A stretch of 64,000 nt of DNA from Gonium pectorale (Eukaryota; Chlorophyta; Chlorophyceae; Chlamydomonadales; Volvocaceae), in the NCBI GenBank assembly GCA_001584585.1, contig LSYV01000011.1:1369506-1433505 (forward strand). The letters run 5' to 3'. This document shows positions 10,801 through 21,579 of this stretch, piece after piece (the stretch's first letter is position 1; each line of letters begins with the position of its first letter). The position numbers were made by a program, and so were the translations under genes. The notes under the pieces were generated by a model, which saw nothing but the letters and a program-made list of their open reading frames with translations, was not told the origin of the DNA and searched no databases.

Positions 10801-13099
10801 ATGGCGGCCACACACGGGGAGCCGCGCGACCCGCGCGTGGTTTCCTTGCTCCCATCGGCTACTGAGATGCTCTTCCTCCTCGGGGCCAACGTCGTCGGGC
10901 GCAGCCACGAGTGCGACTACCCCGAGGCTATCGTGCGGAGTGTGCCCACGCTGACGGGCGCACACAACAAGTTCGAGAGCTCTGCCCAAATGCATGAAGC
11001 CGTTACGGTCTCTCTCCGCAGCGGCAAGGGCCTGTACTGGCTCGACACGCAACTCCTCGCGGAGTTGAAGCCCGATGTCATCGTGACGCAGTCGCTCTGC
11101 TCCGTGTGCGCGGTCGACCTGGACATTGTGCGGCAGGCCGCGTCGGCCATTTTCCCGCCGCCGCGCATCGTTGACACCAACCCCATGAGCCTTGAGGGCG
11201 TCATCGCCGACGTGAGGCGCCTAGGGGCGGAGCTGGGCCTGGCCGAGCGCGGCGAAGCGGCCGCAGCGGAGTTGCAGGCTCGTGTGGACCGGGCCGTGGC
11301 GCAGGCCAGGCAGCTGGCGGCCAAGCCGAAAAAGGTGCGGCATGGCGGTTGGGAGCTTGGCTGCGAGGGGATGCACGCTTGCCCTGGGTCGCCGGCGCCG
11401 CTCTCGCACCGGCAGCAGAGTGCCCCGTCCAGAAGACTCGAGACGTAGGCCCTGGGCATTCGGACTTCGTTGTCGGGTGCTTGTAGAATTTCCAAGACGG
11501 TGGGGACCCGGGTGGGATGTGGAGGCTTCGCAGACCCGGGGTCGGGCCGGCGCACGCCCTGAAGGGTATGGCTGTGCACATGCCGCGTCGCACTGAGGCT
11601 GTGTCTCTCGTTCGCCTCGGCCAGCCGCCGTGGGCTGTTTCGGGCCCCGCTCCCGACCGCTGAGGGCGACGGGTTTCGGTCCAAGCTCGCGGGCCCGTAA
11701 CTTCCTGCGGCCTTCCCTGCCTGCCTGCCTGCCCGCCTGCAGGTGGTGTTCCTGGAGTGGACGTGCCCCCTCTTCCCGGGAGGGCACTGGACGCCGCAGA
11801 TGATTGTGCTGGCGGGCGGCGTCTGCCCCGTCAACCCGCCAAGGTGGGCGCGCACAGTGCGCCGGGGACCCGCTGTGCGTGCAGGCCGCCGAGGGTCACC
11901 TTGCTATTACCGGCGTCCCCATGAAGTAATGGTCGCGGCCATTGGGACCCGCCCGTGTGGGCCGGGCCCGGTGCAGCCGGTCAGCACCCTGCAGCAGCAA
12001 TAGGCCGGGCCGGGCAGGGGATTTGAACACGATGGGGAGACGGGCGCACCAGCAGCCATGCACGAGAGCTCTTCGAAAGCGGCAACGGCGGAGGCGTCTG
12101 CCGTAAGCGGAGCTGGCGCACAATTCTTAGTGGAATGCGACAAATGGGCTTGTTGCTGGCGCCCGTTTCTGCTCGCACCCGTTTCTGCTGGCGCCCGTTT
12201 GCACCATGTACCTATGTGCCTTGCGTCGCTGCCGGCTTGGCTCCATTTGCCATCAGGCCCGGCGGCGGCGGCGCGGCGCCCTCGCGCGAGACCGACCCGG
12301 CCGAGGTGGTGTCTGCGGACCCGGACCTGATCATAGTGGCGCCGTGCGGTCTGGACCTGGCCACCACGCGGCGGGAGGCGGCGGTGCTGGAGGACGAGGA
12401 GTGGTGGTGAGCGGGCGACGGGCAGGGAGGGCGGAGGGAGGGAAAGGGATGGTGTCTTGGTGTGAGGAGAGACAGGCGCCTGGGCGACGGCATGAGGGAC
12501 GGCATAAGGGGCCCGGCAGCGGGAGCGGCAGGGAGGGAGCGCCCCGGGTTCGCATCTCAGTGGCGGGAGAAGCAACGACACGGATCATGCCATATCCATG
12601 GCGTGTGCAGCTGTGGCTGCCCATGCTAGCCGTCAACCTCTGGCGTTCCCGGGTGCAATCGGGCTAACTGGTCGGCCTGTCTGCCTGCACGCTGCAGCGC
12701 GCTGCTTAACCCACGGCATGCTCCGCCTCCCCTGATCCTAGCGCCCCCCGCTCCGCGTCCCGCGCCCCTTCCCCCTATGCCCCCCCCCGGCTTCTGCAAC
12801 CCGAAAACGCCATCCAACCCCATGTCACCCTCCATCTCGCCATGCGCCCTCCTACGCGCAGGTGCGGCCTGCGCGCCGTCCGCTCCGGGTCGGTGGTCCT
12901 GGTGGACGGCAACCAGCACTTCAACCGGCCCGGGCCGCGCCTGGTGGAGGCGCTGGAGTGGCTGGTGGGCCTGCTGGCGGAGCGGCCCGACCTCATGCCC
13001 CCCGGCTTCCCCTGGGAGCGCCTGACGCCGGGCGAGCAGGCCGCGGAGGAGGCGGCAGCGCGGGAGGTGGAAGCGGAAGCGGCGCGGGGCCGAGTGTGA
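10801..13099 (+). CDS. BtuF-like (TroA-fold) metal/cobalamin-binding protein
   Basis: Four exons: 10801-11334, 11743-11843, 12257-12406 and 12862-13099, giving 340 residues in frame. The first lobe opens with RVVSLLPSATEMLFLLG and continues with VGRSHECDYPE, the hallmark of the helical-backbone periplasmic-binding fold (BtuF/TroA). LKPDVIVTQSLCSVCAV and the long inter-lobe helix around RLGAELGLAERGEAA follow. The second lobe has VVFLEWTCPLFPGGHWTPQM, DPDLIIVAPCGLDL and VVLVDGNQHFNRPGPR. In bacteria such proteins deliver corrinoid or metal to an ABC importer from the periplasm. This one has no visible signal peptide, so an intracellular or organellar role is more likely; the ligand is not evident. 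Soluble cobalamin-binding homologues without a transporter are known in bacteria. Confidence 0.85.
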
Positions 13100-13608
13100 G
13101 TACGGCGCTGCTGGCGCGTTGGCGGTGCGGTGGGGCGCAGGAGCCAGGGCGCGTGGTCAGCATTTCAGGGTGTTTGCATGCCCAATCCCAAACCGTTCTC
13201 TCGCGTGTTCTTATATACACGTGTTGCTCGTACTACATGTGTCGTGTCAGTACCCACGCCGTGTACCGCTTCGCTCCAAGTGGCAACGAACGCTAAGTGG
13301 CAACGAACGGGATGTTTTGCTGCTGTTGACGTTGAATGCTTTCAAGAACCCTAGTACGGTGGTGTGGGGCGCATATGTGCGCTTTGTTGCCTCGGTCGCG
13401 CGTGTGTTCTTTGTTGCCTTGTCTTGTCTTTTGCCGAAGCATCCGTTTTGATGTTTCGTTGCGTAGGATGCGCATTTTTTGTTGGTTTGCTGTCCTTGGC
13501 CTTGCTTGTTGTCGTGATTTTGGGGCCACGCACCCGTTTTGGAGCTCATGCACCACTCTCTCCGCGACCCTCAAAAGTTCCTCGCAAAGGGGAAAAGGAT
13601 TTGCCTTT
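13100..13608. other. Intergenic, T-rich on + strand
   Basis: The interval is less GC-rich than neighbouring exons and rich in TTG and TTT. It should hold the 3' UTR of the BtuF-like gene and the promoter of the DUF5522 gene. A TGTAA at 13615 overlaps the start of the next coding region. The open frame that extends back to 13336 is low-complexity and probably not translated. Confidence 0.45.
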
Positions 13609-16497
13609 ATGCGGCATGTAATGCCTTCCCGCCCACTGCGCCCATCGCCCTATAGGCTGTCGACCGACCTCACCGCGGCAGCCGCGTCTGTTGCACCCAA
13701 CAACAGCGCCAGCAGCAATGCGGCCTGGGCCAACCGCACCCCACCGACTGCCGCCGCCCACGCTCACGGCGCCAGCGGAACCGGCGGGCCGCATGCCCTG
13801 GCCCCTGAGGCGGGGGCGGCAGTGGCGCAGGGCCGGACGCGCCCGCTTGGCTCCCGATTGCCTAGCGGCCAACCGCCGGCGCCGTCGGCACCAGGTTGGG
13901 ATGACTCAACTTACTACAACTTCAGCCTGCCGAGCACCCCGCGGGGCAGCGGGACGGCCGGACCGGTATGCGAGGGAGTCGCGTCCAGTTGCGCCAGGGG
14001 CGGCGGCGCGGACGCCACGGCCGATGCCGCGGCGGCGCCCGCCACCGCCGCCTCTGCGAGCCGCCCGGTCGCCGAGGCCGACGGCGCCGCCGTCAGCGCT
14101 CACCAGGCGCCGGGCAGCGGCAGCCGCCGCGCCGCGGAGTCCATCGCCGTGAAGGCGGTGGCTAGCGCTACCATGGCAGGCGACCAGCTGGCCGCAAGCA
14201 GCGAGCGCATCTTGGCGGGTGTGGACGGGCGGGTGGAGAGCCGCGCGACGAGCGGCAGCCGAGCCGGCGAGGACGGCGTTGTGATCCGGGTGGTGCCAAA
14301 GCAGAGCACCTCTGGAGCCGACCTACTGGATGGGGGCCGCAGCGGCGACGGCGGTGGTGCAGGAGGCGAAGGAGGCGCGTGCGGGGGGCCTGCCGCTGCC
14401 GCCGCCCCTGCCGACCCGTGGGTCCCGACCCGCTCCCGCTGGAACGTGCTCCCGGGGCTGCCGGCGGACATTGAGGACCTGCACGCTGCTGCCTGCGAGG
14501 AGACCAGGGGCTCCTACCACGACCCCCAGACCGGCTTCCTGGTACGACCCGTTCCATGGATCCGATTCCTTACAGCAGATCCGGGCCGCTCGATTGAATA
14601 TGCTCCTCCATTGCCAACCTCGCTAGCTAAACACCCGTGTACCCTTTCCCTCCGGCATGTCCCATGACTGATGGAGCGCATCCCAGAGCCTTCAGCTTGT
14701 ATGTTCAGTGCATCTCTCCGGGAACCCATGTCAAATCCGTACGCCCGCCCGGCCGCCCCGCTCCGCCCGCGCCAGGTGTTCACGGCCGTCAGCCTGCTGA
14801 AGCGAGGAAGCTGCTGCGGCAACGCCTGCCGCCACTGCCCCTACGCCCACTACAAGGTCACCGACAAGCCGCGCAGCAACGTACTCACCGTCCCCGCGCT
14901 CATGCACCCAAAGGCCAGGGGCGGCCCGCGGGCGCGGCCGCCAGCGGGCGCCGCCGGCGCCGCCGGTGCTGGCGGCGGCGTAACGCTGCTTGCGTACGAG
15001 GGCTGTGCCGCGTCGGATGCGGCGGCGGACCGGATGGCGGCAGATGCTGGCGCGGGGTCGTCCGTGCCGCAGCAGGTGGGACGGTCCGTAGACGTGTTTG
15101 GCCAGCCGGGACCCTGGCCTGGCGCGAGCCCTTACCAGATTGCAGGCACACTCTGGGGGCTATTCGCTTTCGTTCGTATCCGATCGCCCGGCGGGTGGCG
15201 ACTCCTGTATTCCTGCGCGCTGCCTACGGACCATCCCCAGTCGCGCTTGCGTATCTCGTATTCCGCAAGAGAGCCACCCATCAAAATCCAGTCTATTACA
15301 TCGCCACACCTAGGCGCTTTGGTGCGTCTGCTCCCTAGTCACCGCCTGACGTCACCTGGTTCGCAGCCTATTCCTGCAGTCTCGTGATCGAGACCCTCCC
15401 TCCAAGCCACACACACACGCACACACAGACTGCCGTATGCGTTGTTCCTTTTCAACACAGACTGCCCTACAACCCTCTTGTACGTGCCATGCTTATCTTC
15501 CTCGCGCCCCTCAGGGTGCGGCGCTGCTGGTCGCCTTCGACGCGGACACGGGCGCGCTGTGGGGCGGCGCCGCCGCGGAGGCAGCTCCCGCCACACAACC
15601 CCGCCGCAGCGGCTCCGGGGCGCTCAAGGGCGCCCCCGGCGCCCCCAGCCTGTCGACCGCCATGGATGCGAGCCTGCGTACCGGGCTGGGGCTGGTGGCG
15701 GTGCCGCTGCAGGTGAGCGGGGCGAACACGGGTCCTGGGTGCGAATGGGGCCTCCCCCCCACACACACACCAACACCAATATCTCCTCTTCCACCTCTAT
15801 ATTGTGAACTATGTAGACCGGCTGTCCTGGTCCTACTCGTCATGTAGTAAGCGTACCCCCGTACAATACCCCCACATCACCACCTGTAACCTGGCGCTCG
15901 CACGCAGGTCCGCGGGCGCTCCTGGCACGCTGACGAGTCGTCGGCCCGGGGAGCCCTTACCTACGTGCTGCGCTCAGCGACCGAGCTGCTCACGGTGAGC
16001 GGAGCCGAGCGCCATTGCGGCCGGGGCGGGGACGGGACGAGCCCCATTCACCTCGCTCGAGGGCAGGGTGCCTGGCGCGCATGGTGGTGTTAGTGCGTCA
16101 ATTTGCGTGGACTGCTGCGTACGGCCTGTGCAGCTGCAAGGGGTGGCATGAGATGCTGCGACAGAGGGAGACGGAATTCGTAGGCCGCATGAATGCTATT
16201 GCCACAGATCTAGTGCGCTGTGCTGTTGAGCCCTGTATCATCGCCTTCCCCTGTCAAGTGCAAGCCCAACTCCTGGCTCATGTCCACCAACCTCTCCTAG
16301 TTGGCCTTACTGGGCCCCGCCCCCATCGCCCAACGCTTCAATGCCGCCATTCCTGCCGATCACCGCAGGCAAGCAAGATATCCTGCGTCGTCGGGGTCGG
16401 GCAGCCTCCGGAAGCCACACCTGCGCTCTTCGTGCCGGGGACGGCTGGCAGCGTGGCGGGCGGCTGGCCGCAGCTGCTTGAGGGCGGAGCCTCTTGA
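13609..16497 (+). CDS. DUF5522 protein with C-terminal extension
   Basis: Five exons: 13609-14541, 14776-15075, 15515-15712, 15908-15994 and 16369-16497, all phase 0, giving 548 residues. ATG 13621 is an alternative start. Residues 1 to about 290 are Ala/Ser/Gly-rich low complexity that may include a transit peptide. A DUF5522 motif then spans exons 1 and 2: SYHDPQTGFLV joined to VFTAVSLLKRGSCCGNACR and HCPY, with cysteines and a histidine (CCGNACRHC) that look metal-binding. Human C1orf53 carries the same domain. The C-terminal part (LLVAFDADTGALWGG, LRTGLGLVAVPLQVRGRSW, PALFVPGTAGSVAGGWPQ) is unrecognised. It weakly recalls the strand order of PP-loop ATP-binding enzymes, but I see no SGGxDS loop. 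The function is unknown. Confidence 0.75.
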
Positions 16498-18160
16498 GGG
16501 CGCACGTCGCAACCCTATAGACCGAGTCGCAATGTCTCCAGCGGATCATTGCAGCGGGGAGCGTGAGCTTTGCTGTTCCACTACTTGGAGCCCGGCTAAT
16601 TGGCACCGGGACCCTTTAGCAGAGAGTCGTCGAGAGAGTGTTATTGCATAAGAGAGTGTGCGTGTGTGTGAGAGAGAGCGTGTCCGCGTGGCCGGACCCC
16701 GGGTGTTACGCTGGTGTCGCACGCACGCCGTATGTTGTGCCTTCTACGTGTTCTATGCCCGTTGTCTTGGCGGAGAGAAACGGGTGGACTTTATTCACGC
16801 TGTTATTACGTGCGAGACATGCCAGATTGATTGCCATTGTTTTCGACCCAAGCAAACCTCTCCTGACGTACTGCGCTTCCTGAACCCAATGCGGCTCAAG
16901 TTTAGCCAGCGGTGAGGTGCCTGTCAGAGGTGTGCCTGTCACCGTTGCTGTAGTAATACTCCGCGAGGTGAGAGCCTGCGAGTGTGATGGAGCACGCGTG
17001 TCCCATGTGAGGGGTCTTGCTGCTGCCTGCTAGTACCGGACCTATTTTTTGTATGCTGGCCTGGCAGACGAGGATGGTTCGGGGGGAACTGCGTGCCGCG
17101 GCTGTGAAGGTCGGCACCGGCGTTCGTCGGCACATCCCGTAGACACGGACAGGTGCGTACGGATGTACGTACGGATGAATGACTTGTGTTGGCGTTCACA
17201 ATCATGTTTGATTGGATAGAAGCCTTGCGGACTGATCGAGGACATGTCGTGTGAAGCCTGTGCACATGTGCGACGAGCGAGCGACCTGTGGGGTCGGCGA
17301 TGCGACTTCCAGGCAAAGATCAAACCATGTCGACTCGGAGGACTTTGACTGCGTCGTTTGGACAACATGAGCGACATGCCATGGTTGATTAAGATCCCTG
17401 TGACCCTCTTAGGCTGCGAGTAACGCCATGTACGCATGACGGCTGTCGTCCAGTCAACAGCGGCGAATGATGGCTGACGACTATACAAATCTGAACATCT
17501 ATGCACACCACTGGAGCTGTATACATGTTAAAAGGCCGGCCTTCCATGTTGCAAAGACGAACCGACGGAAACGGAAGGCGTACAGGCACTGAATCTGCAC
17601 CTTCTGCAAACAAGCCGTGTTATCATCATCAAGCCGGTACTTGTGTGTGTGTGTACAATCAACGTTCGCCCACCGCGGTGCTTGAGCATTTGTTCGACCA
17701 CATCATGCAATCTGCCAAGTAAGCTTTCCATACGTATTGGAGGCTTCACTGCCTCGATCCGTTTACGGACTCAATTGCAGCTCGACAACTGCGGCACCCC
17801 GCATCCTGGCTGAAGACCACCGGCCATGGCAGCCCCGCTGGTCAGTCCCCCGAAGGCCCCACGGTTGCGCGTCACGGGGCGTTTGCTGGCTGAGCCCACT
17901 GGCACCTGGGGAGCGCGCCGGGCAGACCGCAGCTGTCCCAAGGAGGCGCTGCCGCGCGGGCACTGGCGATGCGTGCGTGTCCTGCGGCCACACCCTGGTC
18001 TGCGTGCGTGCCAATACGACGTGTGCAGCTTCACGTCACGACCGTTGGCCGTTAGTCCTGCATCGGTTGCACACGACAGCCCAAGAGCCCATAAGATATT
18101 AATAAAACCTAGCGCGCTTGCCTCCTCCTCCTGTTTAAACTGCAGGGGCCGCCCCTTCCC
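16498..18160. other. Intergenic region
   Basis: 1.66 kb without a supported gene. A purine-rich (GT)n/(GA)n stretch lies near 16655-16682. An open frame at 17826-18167 could be an upstream exon of the next gene, but no good donor or acceptor pair was found. Confidence 0.4.
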
Positions 18161-19660
18161 ATGCTGAGGTGTGTGTGCACGGCTTCTGCTCCTACGCGTC
18201 GGCCGCCCGACGGCATGGCCGCCGGGAGGGCGGTAGCTCGGCCGTGGCCAAGCCCCACCTTCAGCCGACCACCAGCAGCATACCCCTTCAGGCAAGGAAG
18301 CAGCCCCGACACTCTGGGCTCTGGCAGAGTGAGGTATGCCCGGACCATTGCAGCTATAGCGGCATCGGCTGCGGATGCGGCGCCATCCCCTGACGGCTCG
18401 CGAGGTGTGCGGCGTGCAACCCCCGATAACGCTCTGCCACCGTCGCCACCGCCGGCACCACGGTCGCCACCGCCGGGGCCCACACCATCGTCGTCATCTC
18501 CGCCGGCACCCGACCGAGCACGACCCGTGCCGCCACCGTTGCCGCCACCCGCGCCGCCGCCGCCAGCCCCGCCGCCGCTAGCGCTTGCGCCGGCACCGCC
18601 GCCGCCATCGCGGCCTGCCTCCGCCAGCACACCCGCGAGCGTGACGCTGGGCATGCAGTTTAGCCGCATAAACGTCAAGAACGGCGTCATCGTGAGGCTG
18701 CTGGGGGAAGCAGCGCTACAACCTGGTGCGCCGGGCGTCGAGCGGACCATTCCCGTGCGCCTGGTGTCTGACGGGGGAGAGGGCAGCAGCGTCGTGGCCG
18801 GCGGCAGCGGTGCAGCAAGCCAGCTGGTCCCCGGGGCCGCCAACGGCCGGCTTCATGGATCCCTGGAGGCGGGCAGCGGCCGGGCGCGGTGGCGGCTGCA
18901 CGGTCTTGACAGCCAGCTGACTGCGGCCGGGGCAACCTGTGGCGATGTGTTGACGCTGGCCTGGGGGTCGGAGCTCCTCGGCAGCGGCGGCGGCGATGGC
19001 GATGATGGACCGTCGCCCGGCGCCTCCGCTGGCCGCGTGATGGTTGCCCGCCTCCAGCGCGCAGCGGGGAGCGTCAGCATATCAAGCGTTGGGCCGGTCG
19101 CTGATAATGTGGGCACCGGGGGCAAGGTCCGTGACCCGGCCAAGGCGGTGCCGTCGGGGCCCAGCAGCGCTGGCGGCAGCACAGCCGCGGCGGCAAGGAC
19201 TGCGCCGCCACCGCCCAACAGCATCCCAGTAACTGTCTCCATGAGGAATAACTACCAGATTACCCTGCCCCAGACGATCCTTGGGGCAGTCTTCACCACC
19301 AAGGACGATCAAGATCTGCTCGAAGGGGAGGGTCCGCTGGTGCCAGTGCTGCTGGAGGTTGCGGGGGATGGTGCCGGGGGCCCGGCAGCGATCGAGCAGC
19401 GGCTCGCGGCCGCCAAGGCGGCGGCCAGCAGCGCCAAGGCGCCGATGCTGTGGCGGCGCAGTGAGGGTACCTGGTGCCGCTTCCGGATCGAGCGGGCGGT
19501 GTCGAAGCTGTTCCAGCTGGGGGCTCAGCCCGGGGACTGGCTGCAGCTGGAGGCGGTGCGGGAGGGCAGCGGCGGCGAAGGGGATGGCGGGGGCCGCATC
19601 ATTGCTGTCTTGGCTAGGCTACACAGGTGCGACAAGCAACTTTGCTTCATGAGATCATGA
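18161..19660 (+). CDS. Proline-rich protein with two related C-terminal domains
   Basis: A single long open frame of 499 residues. Residues 85-160 are a Pro/Ala/Ser tract with polyproline runs. Two domains of similar layout follow. The first has TLGMQFSRINVKNGVIVRLL, TIPVRLVSDGG, ARWRLHGLDSQL, GDVLTLAWG and RVMVARL. The second has SIPVTVSMRNNYQITLPQTI, GPLVPVLLEV, GTWCRFRIERAV, GDWLQLEAV and RIIAVLARL. The strand pattern and the W(R/C)xRhxx..GDxLxL motif resemble plant B3-type DNA-binding pseudobarrels, so a DNA-binding role is possible but unproven. The start could be 18161 or the ATG at 18215. An AG/GTGCGA donor at about 19627 would allow splicing to an open frame at 20570-20818. I cannot decide between these. 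Confidence 0.6.
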   Translation: MLRCVCTASAPTRRPPDGMAAGRAVARPWPSPTFSRPPAAYPFRQGSSPDTLGSGRVRYARTIAAIAASAADAAPSPDGSRGVRRATPDNALPPSPPPAPRSPPPGPTPSSSSPPAPDRARPVPPPLPPPAPPPPAPPPLALAPAPPPPSRPASASTPASVTLGMQFSRINVKNGVIVRLLGEAALQPGAPGVERTIPVRLVSDGGEGSSVVAGGSGAASQLVPGAANGRLHGSLEAGSGRARWRLHGLDSQLTAAGATCGDVLTLAWGSELLGSGGGDGDDGPSPGASAGRVMVARLQRAAGSVSISSVGPVADNVGTGGKVRDPAKAVPSGPSSAGGSTAAAARTAPPPPNSIPVTVSMRNNYQITLPQTILGAVFTTKDDQDLLEGEGPLVPVLLEVAGDGAGGPAAIEQRLAAAKAAASSAKAPMLWRRSEGTWCRFRIERAVSKLFQLGAQPGDWLQLEAVREGSGGEGDGGGRIIAVLARLHRCDKQLCFMRS

Positions 19661-21182
19661 CCCAGCAGAGGGCGCTCTGAAGACGTGAACCTGCTTTGCA
19701 TGCAGCAGGGCTTGGGCCATGCCTGCATTACTTGGGCAGGCACGCCCCTGGCTCTCGCGTGCCGGCAGCTGCAACAGCTGCAACTGACCGACTGATACGC
19801 GTCTGTACCGCAAGTGTTCATGTTGTGGCTGTCCAAACTCCTTGCGCTAGTGCGGTAGTACATTCAAGGTGTGCTGTTTTCGCAATGCGGCAGGAGTTGG
19901 CGTATCGCGGGTGGATTAGGGAGGGAGTTCACGTGAAGTGGGGAATTACACGATGTGAAGGTTGCTGTACACGGTATTTGACCGATGAACTTGAACCTTA
20001 GCGTGGGTATGCAGTTTTGTCTTAGGGGCAGCGTGGCAGGCCGCGGTGAGGGTATGTGTTCTTGAGGGGCTGGGAGGGGCCGCGGAGTGGTACGTGCTTT
20101 GTACTGCAAGACCAGTACCGCAAGGCTGGGTGTGAGGCTGTCAGCGTGGCAACACTTATTGTTTAAAATGTTATGCAAGCAAGAACGCCTACCGATGAGT
20201 TCACTCGTTACCGTTGAGTATATGCACTAATACATGATATACCGAGCAAAGCCTATTACATGACAGAAACCCTCACCGCGCCTGGTCAATCTGCGAGAGC
20301 TGGATGAACACCGTCGGACTGGAGACCTGATCCTGGTCCTTGCGATATGAAGTCTATCAGGTCCGCCGAGTCCTGAGCCGGGAGCCGTCACCTGTGCTTG
20401 TTGCCTCGCTCTCGGCACGGGTACCCCAGCAGTCGTGTGTCTTCGCACGGGACCACTGAATCCTGGAAAAGCCGGGACTTCTCGCACTTGACAGCATGTC
20501 ACATGCGTGTTGAAGCACCCCTGCTGCCCACGTGACCCGCAGCTCATATCCCCTCCCTCCCTCAGGGATGCTGGCCGCAGCGTCCTGGCAGAATGCAGCT
20601 CAGGCGTGTCGCGGGAACGTCGCGCCCTTCAGGCGTGTATGTCCATGGAGGTAGCTTCCTGTATCAGTTTTCAGCCACAGGCTCTGCGGCTGTGCGAATG
20701 CGGGGCAGCATGGGCGGCTGCAGTGGCCGAGCCAGGAAGCCGGGCCAATAGGACCGCACAACACGTACTGCGGAGGCTGCGGCTGAGGGATAACAGGAAC
20801 ACCTACAGGACATGGTAAGACGTTCTAACGTAACGGGCCGATTGGTCGCTGGTCGCCATCATCTTGGCATGACCATCCATCAGGAAGCGCCGGCCAAACA
20901 ATTTCTTGATGCTGTGAAGCCAGCTAATACTGCTGCAACTCAATTTGTAACGCTATTGCTTGTGCCGCGTGTCCGACCGCATCCGTTTGCGTCCCCTTGT
21001 ATCCGCGTACCCCGCCATACATATTTATTTATCCGCCCGCCCGGCCAGACCCTGACACCTGCCCAGCAACTTGCTGCGAATGTTGCCACTGTCACTGCCT
21101 GACCGTCATGTCCTTGTCCCATCCTGCCCGTCACGTCAGGTCCTGTCCTGTACCACGCCCCACGTCCCATGCATGGATAAAC
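19661..21182. other. Intergenic region upstream of first dynamin copy
   Basis: 1.5 kb. Open frames are short. One at 20507-20818, entered at the acceptor near 20569, could be a terminal exon of the preceding gene. The last 130 bp resemble the sequence upstream of the second dynamin copy (about 29600-29700). Confidence 0.4.
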
Positions 21183-21189
21183 ATAAAAG
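21183..21189 (+). promoter_or_regulatory. TATA-like element, dynamin copy 1
   Basis: ATAAAAG followed by CGGCAG occurs here and at the matching place before copy 2 (29699). It is the best conserved short element in the otherwise diverged upstream regions. It lies 119 bp before the first ATG of the conserved leader. Confidence 0.5.
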
Positions 21190-21252
21190 CGGCAGACTGG
21201 CTGCAGATCCCGCATCCATCTAGGTGCGCCCTGGGGTCTCAAGTAACTGTAA

Positions 21253-21579
21253 CCGTCAGTCGGTTCCCACCGTAACTTCCTAGTCTTCCTTGAGCGGACG
21301 CTTCACAATGTTGCAGCGGTTCTCTCCTACGGTGCGTGCACTGGATCGCCCCAGTCAGTCATTGTGAAAGGAGATGGCTTGGACTGGACCTACATCCCGC
21401 AACGGGACACGACCCAACTGACGGGCTGCTATACGTCCCTCCCGTCGTCTGGCCCAACAGCAGGGATGCCGGGTCCCCATGGCCCATGCCCGTCTGTGCG
21501 CTCCACCGTCAGCACGCCTGGGGCCTCAGCTGCGTGGGCCCCAGGTTCGCGCGCGGACCGCCTGTCCCGCCCCTGGTGA
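21253..21579 (+). other. Conserved open frame overlapping the dynamin leader
   Basis: A stop-free frame here encodes HNVAAVLSYGACTG and GLDWTYIPQRDTTQLTG. The matching frame at 29763-29993 encodes almost the same residues. Differences between copies include several third-position changes (ACG/ACA, ACC/ACT, CAG/CAA, TCC/TCG) and a 9-bp in-frame indel, the pattern of a translated sequence. This frame is not the one that leads into the GTPase domain, so it is either a separate short exon whose splice sites I cannot place, or a relic. Confidence 0.45.

Noticed and set aside
10917..11855. 312-codon minus-strand frame
   Set aside because: Antisense to the first two exons of the BtuF-like gene, with no recognisable domain.
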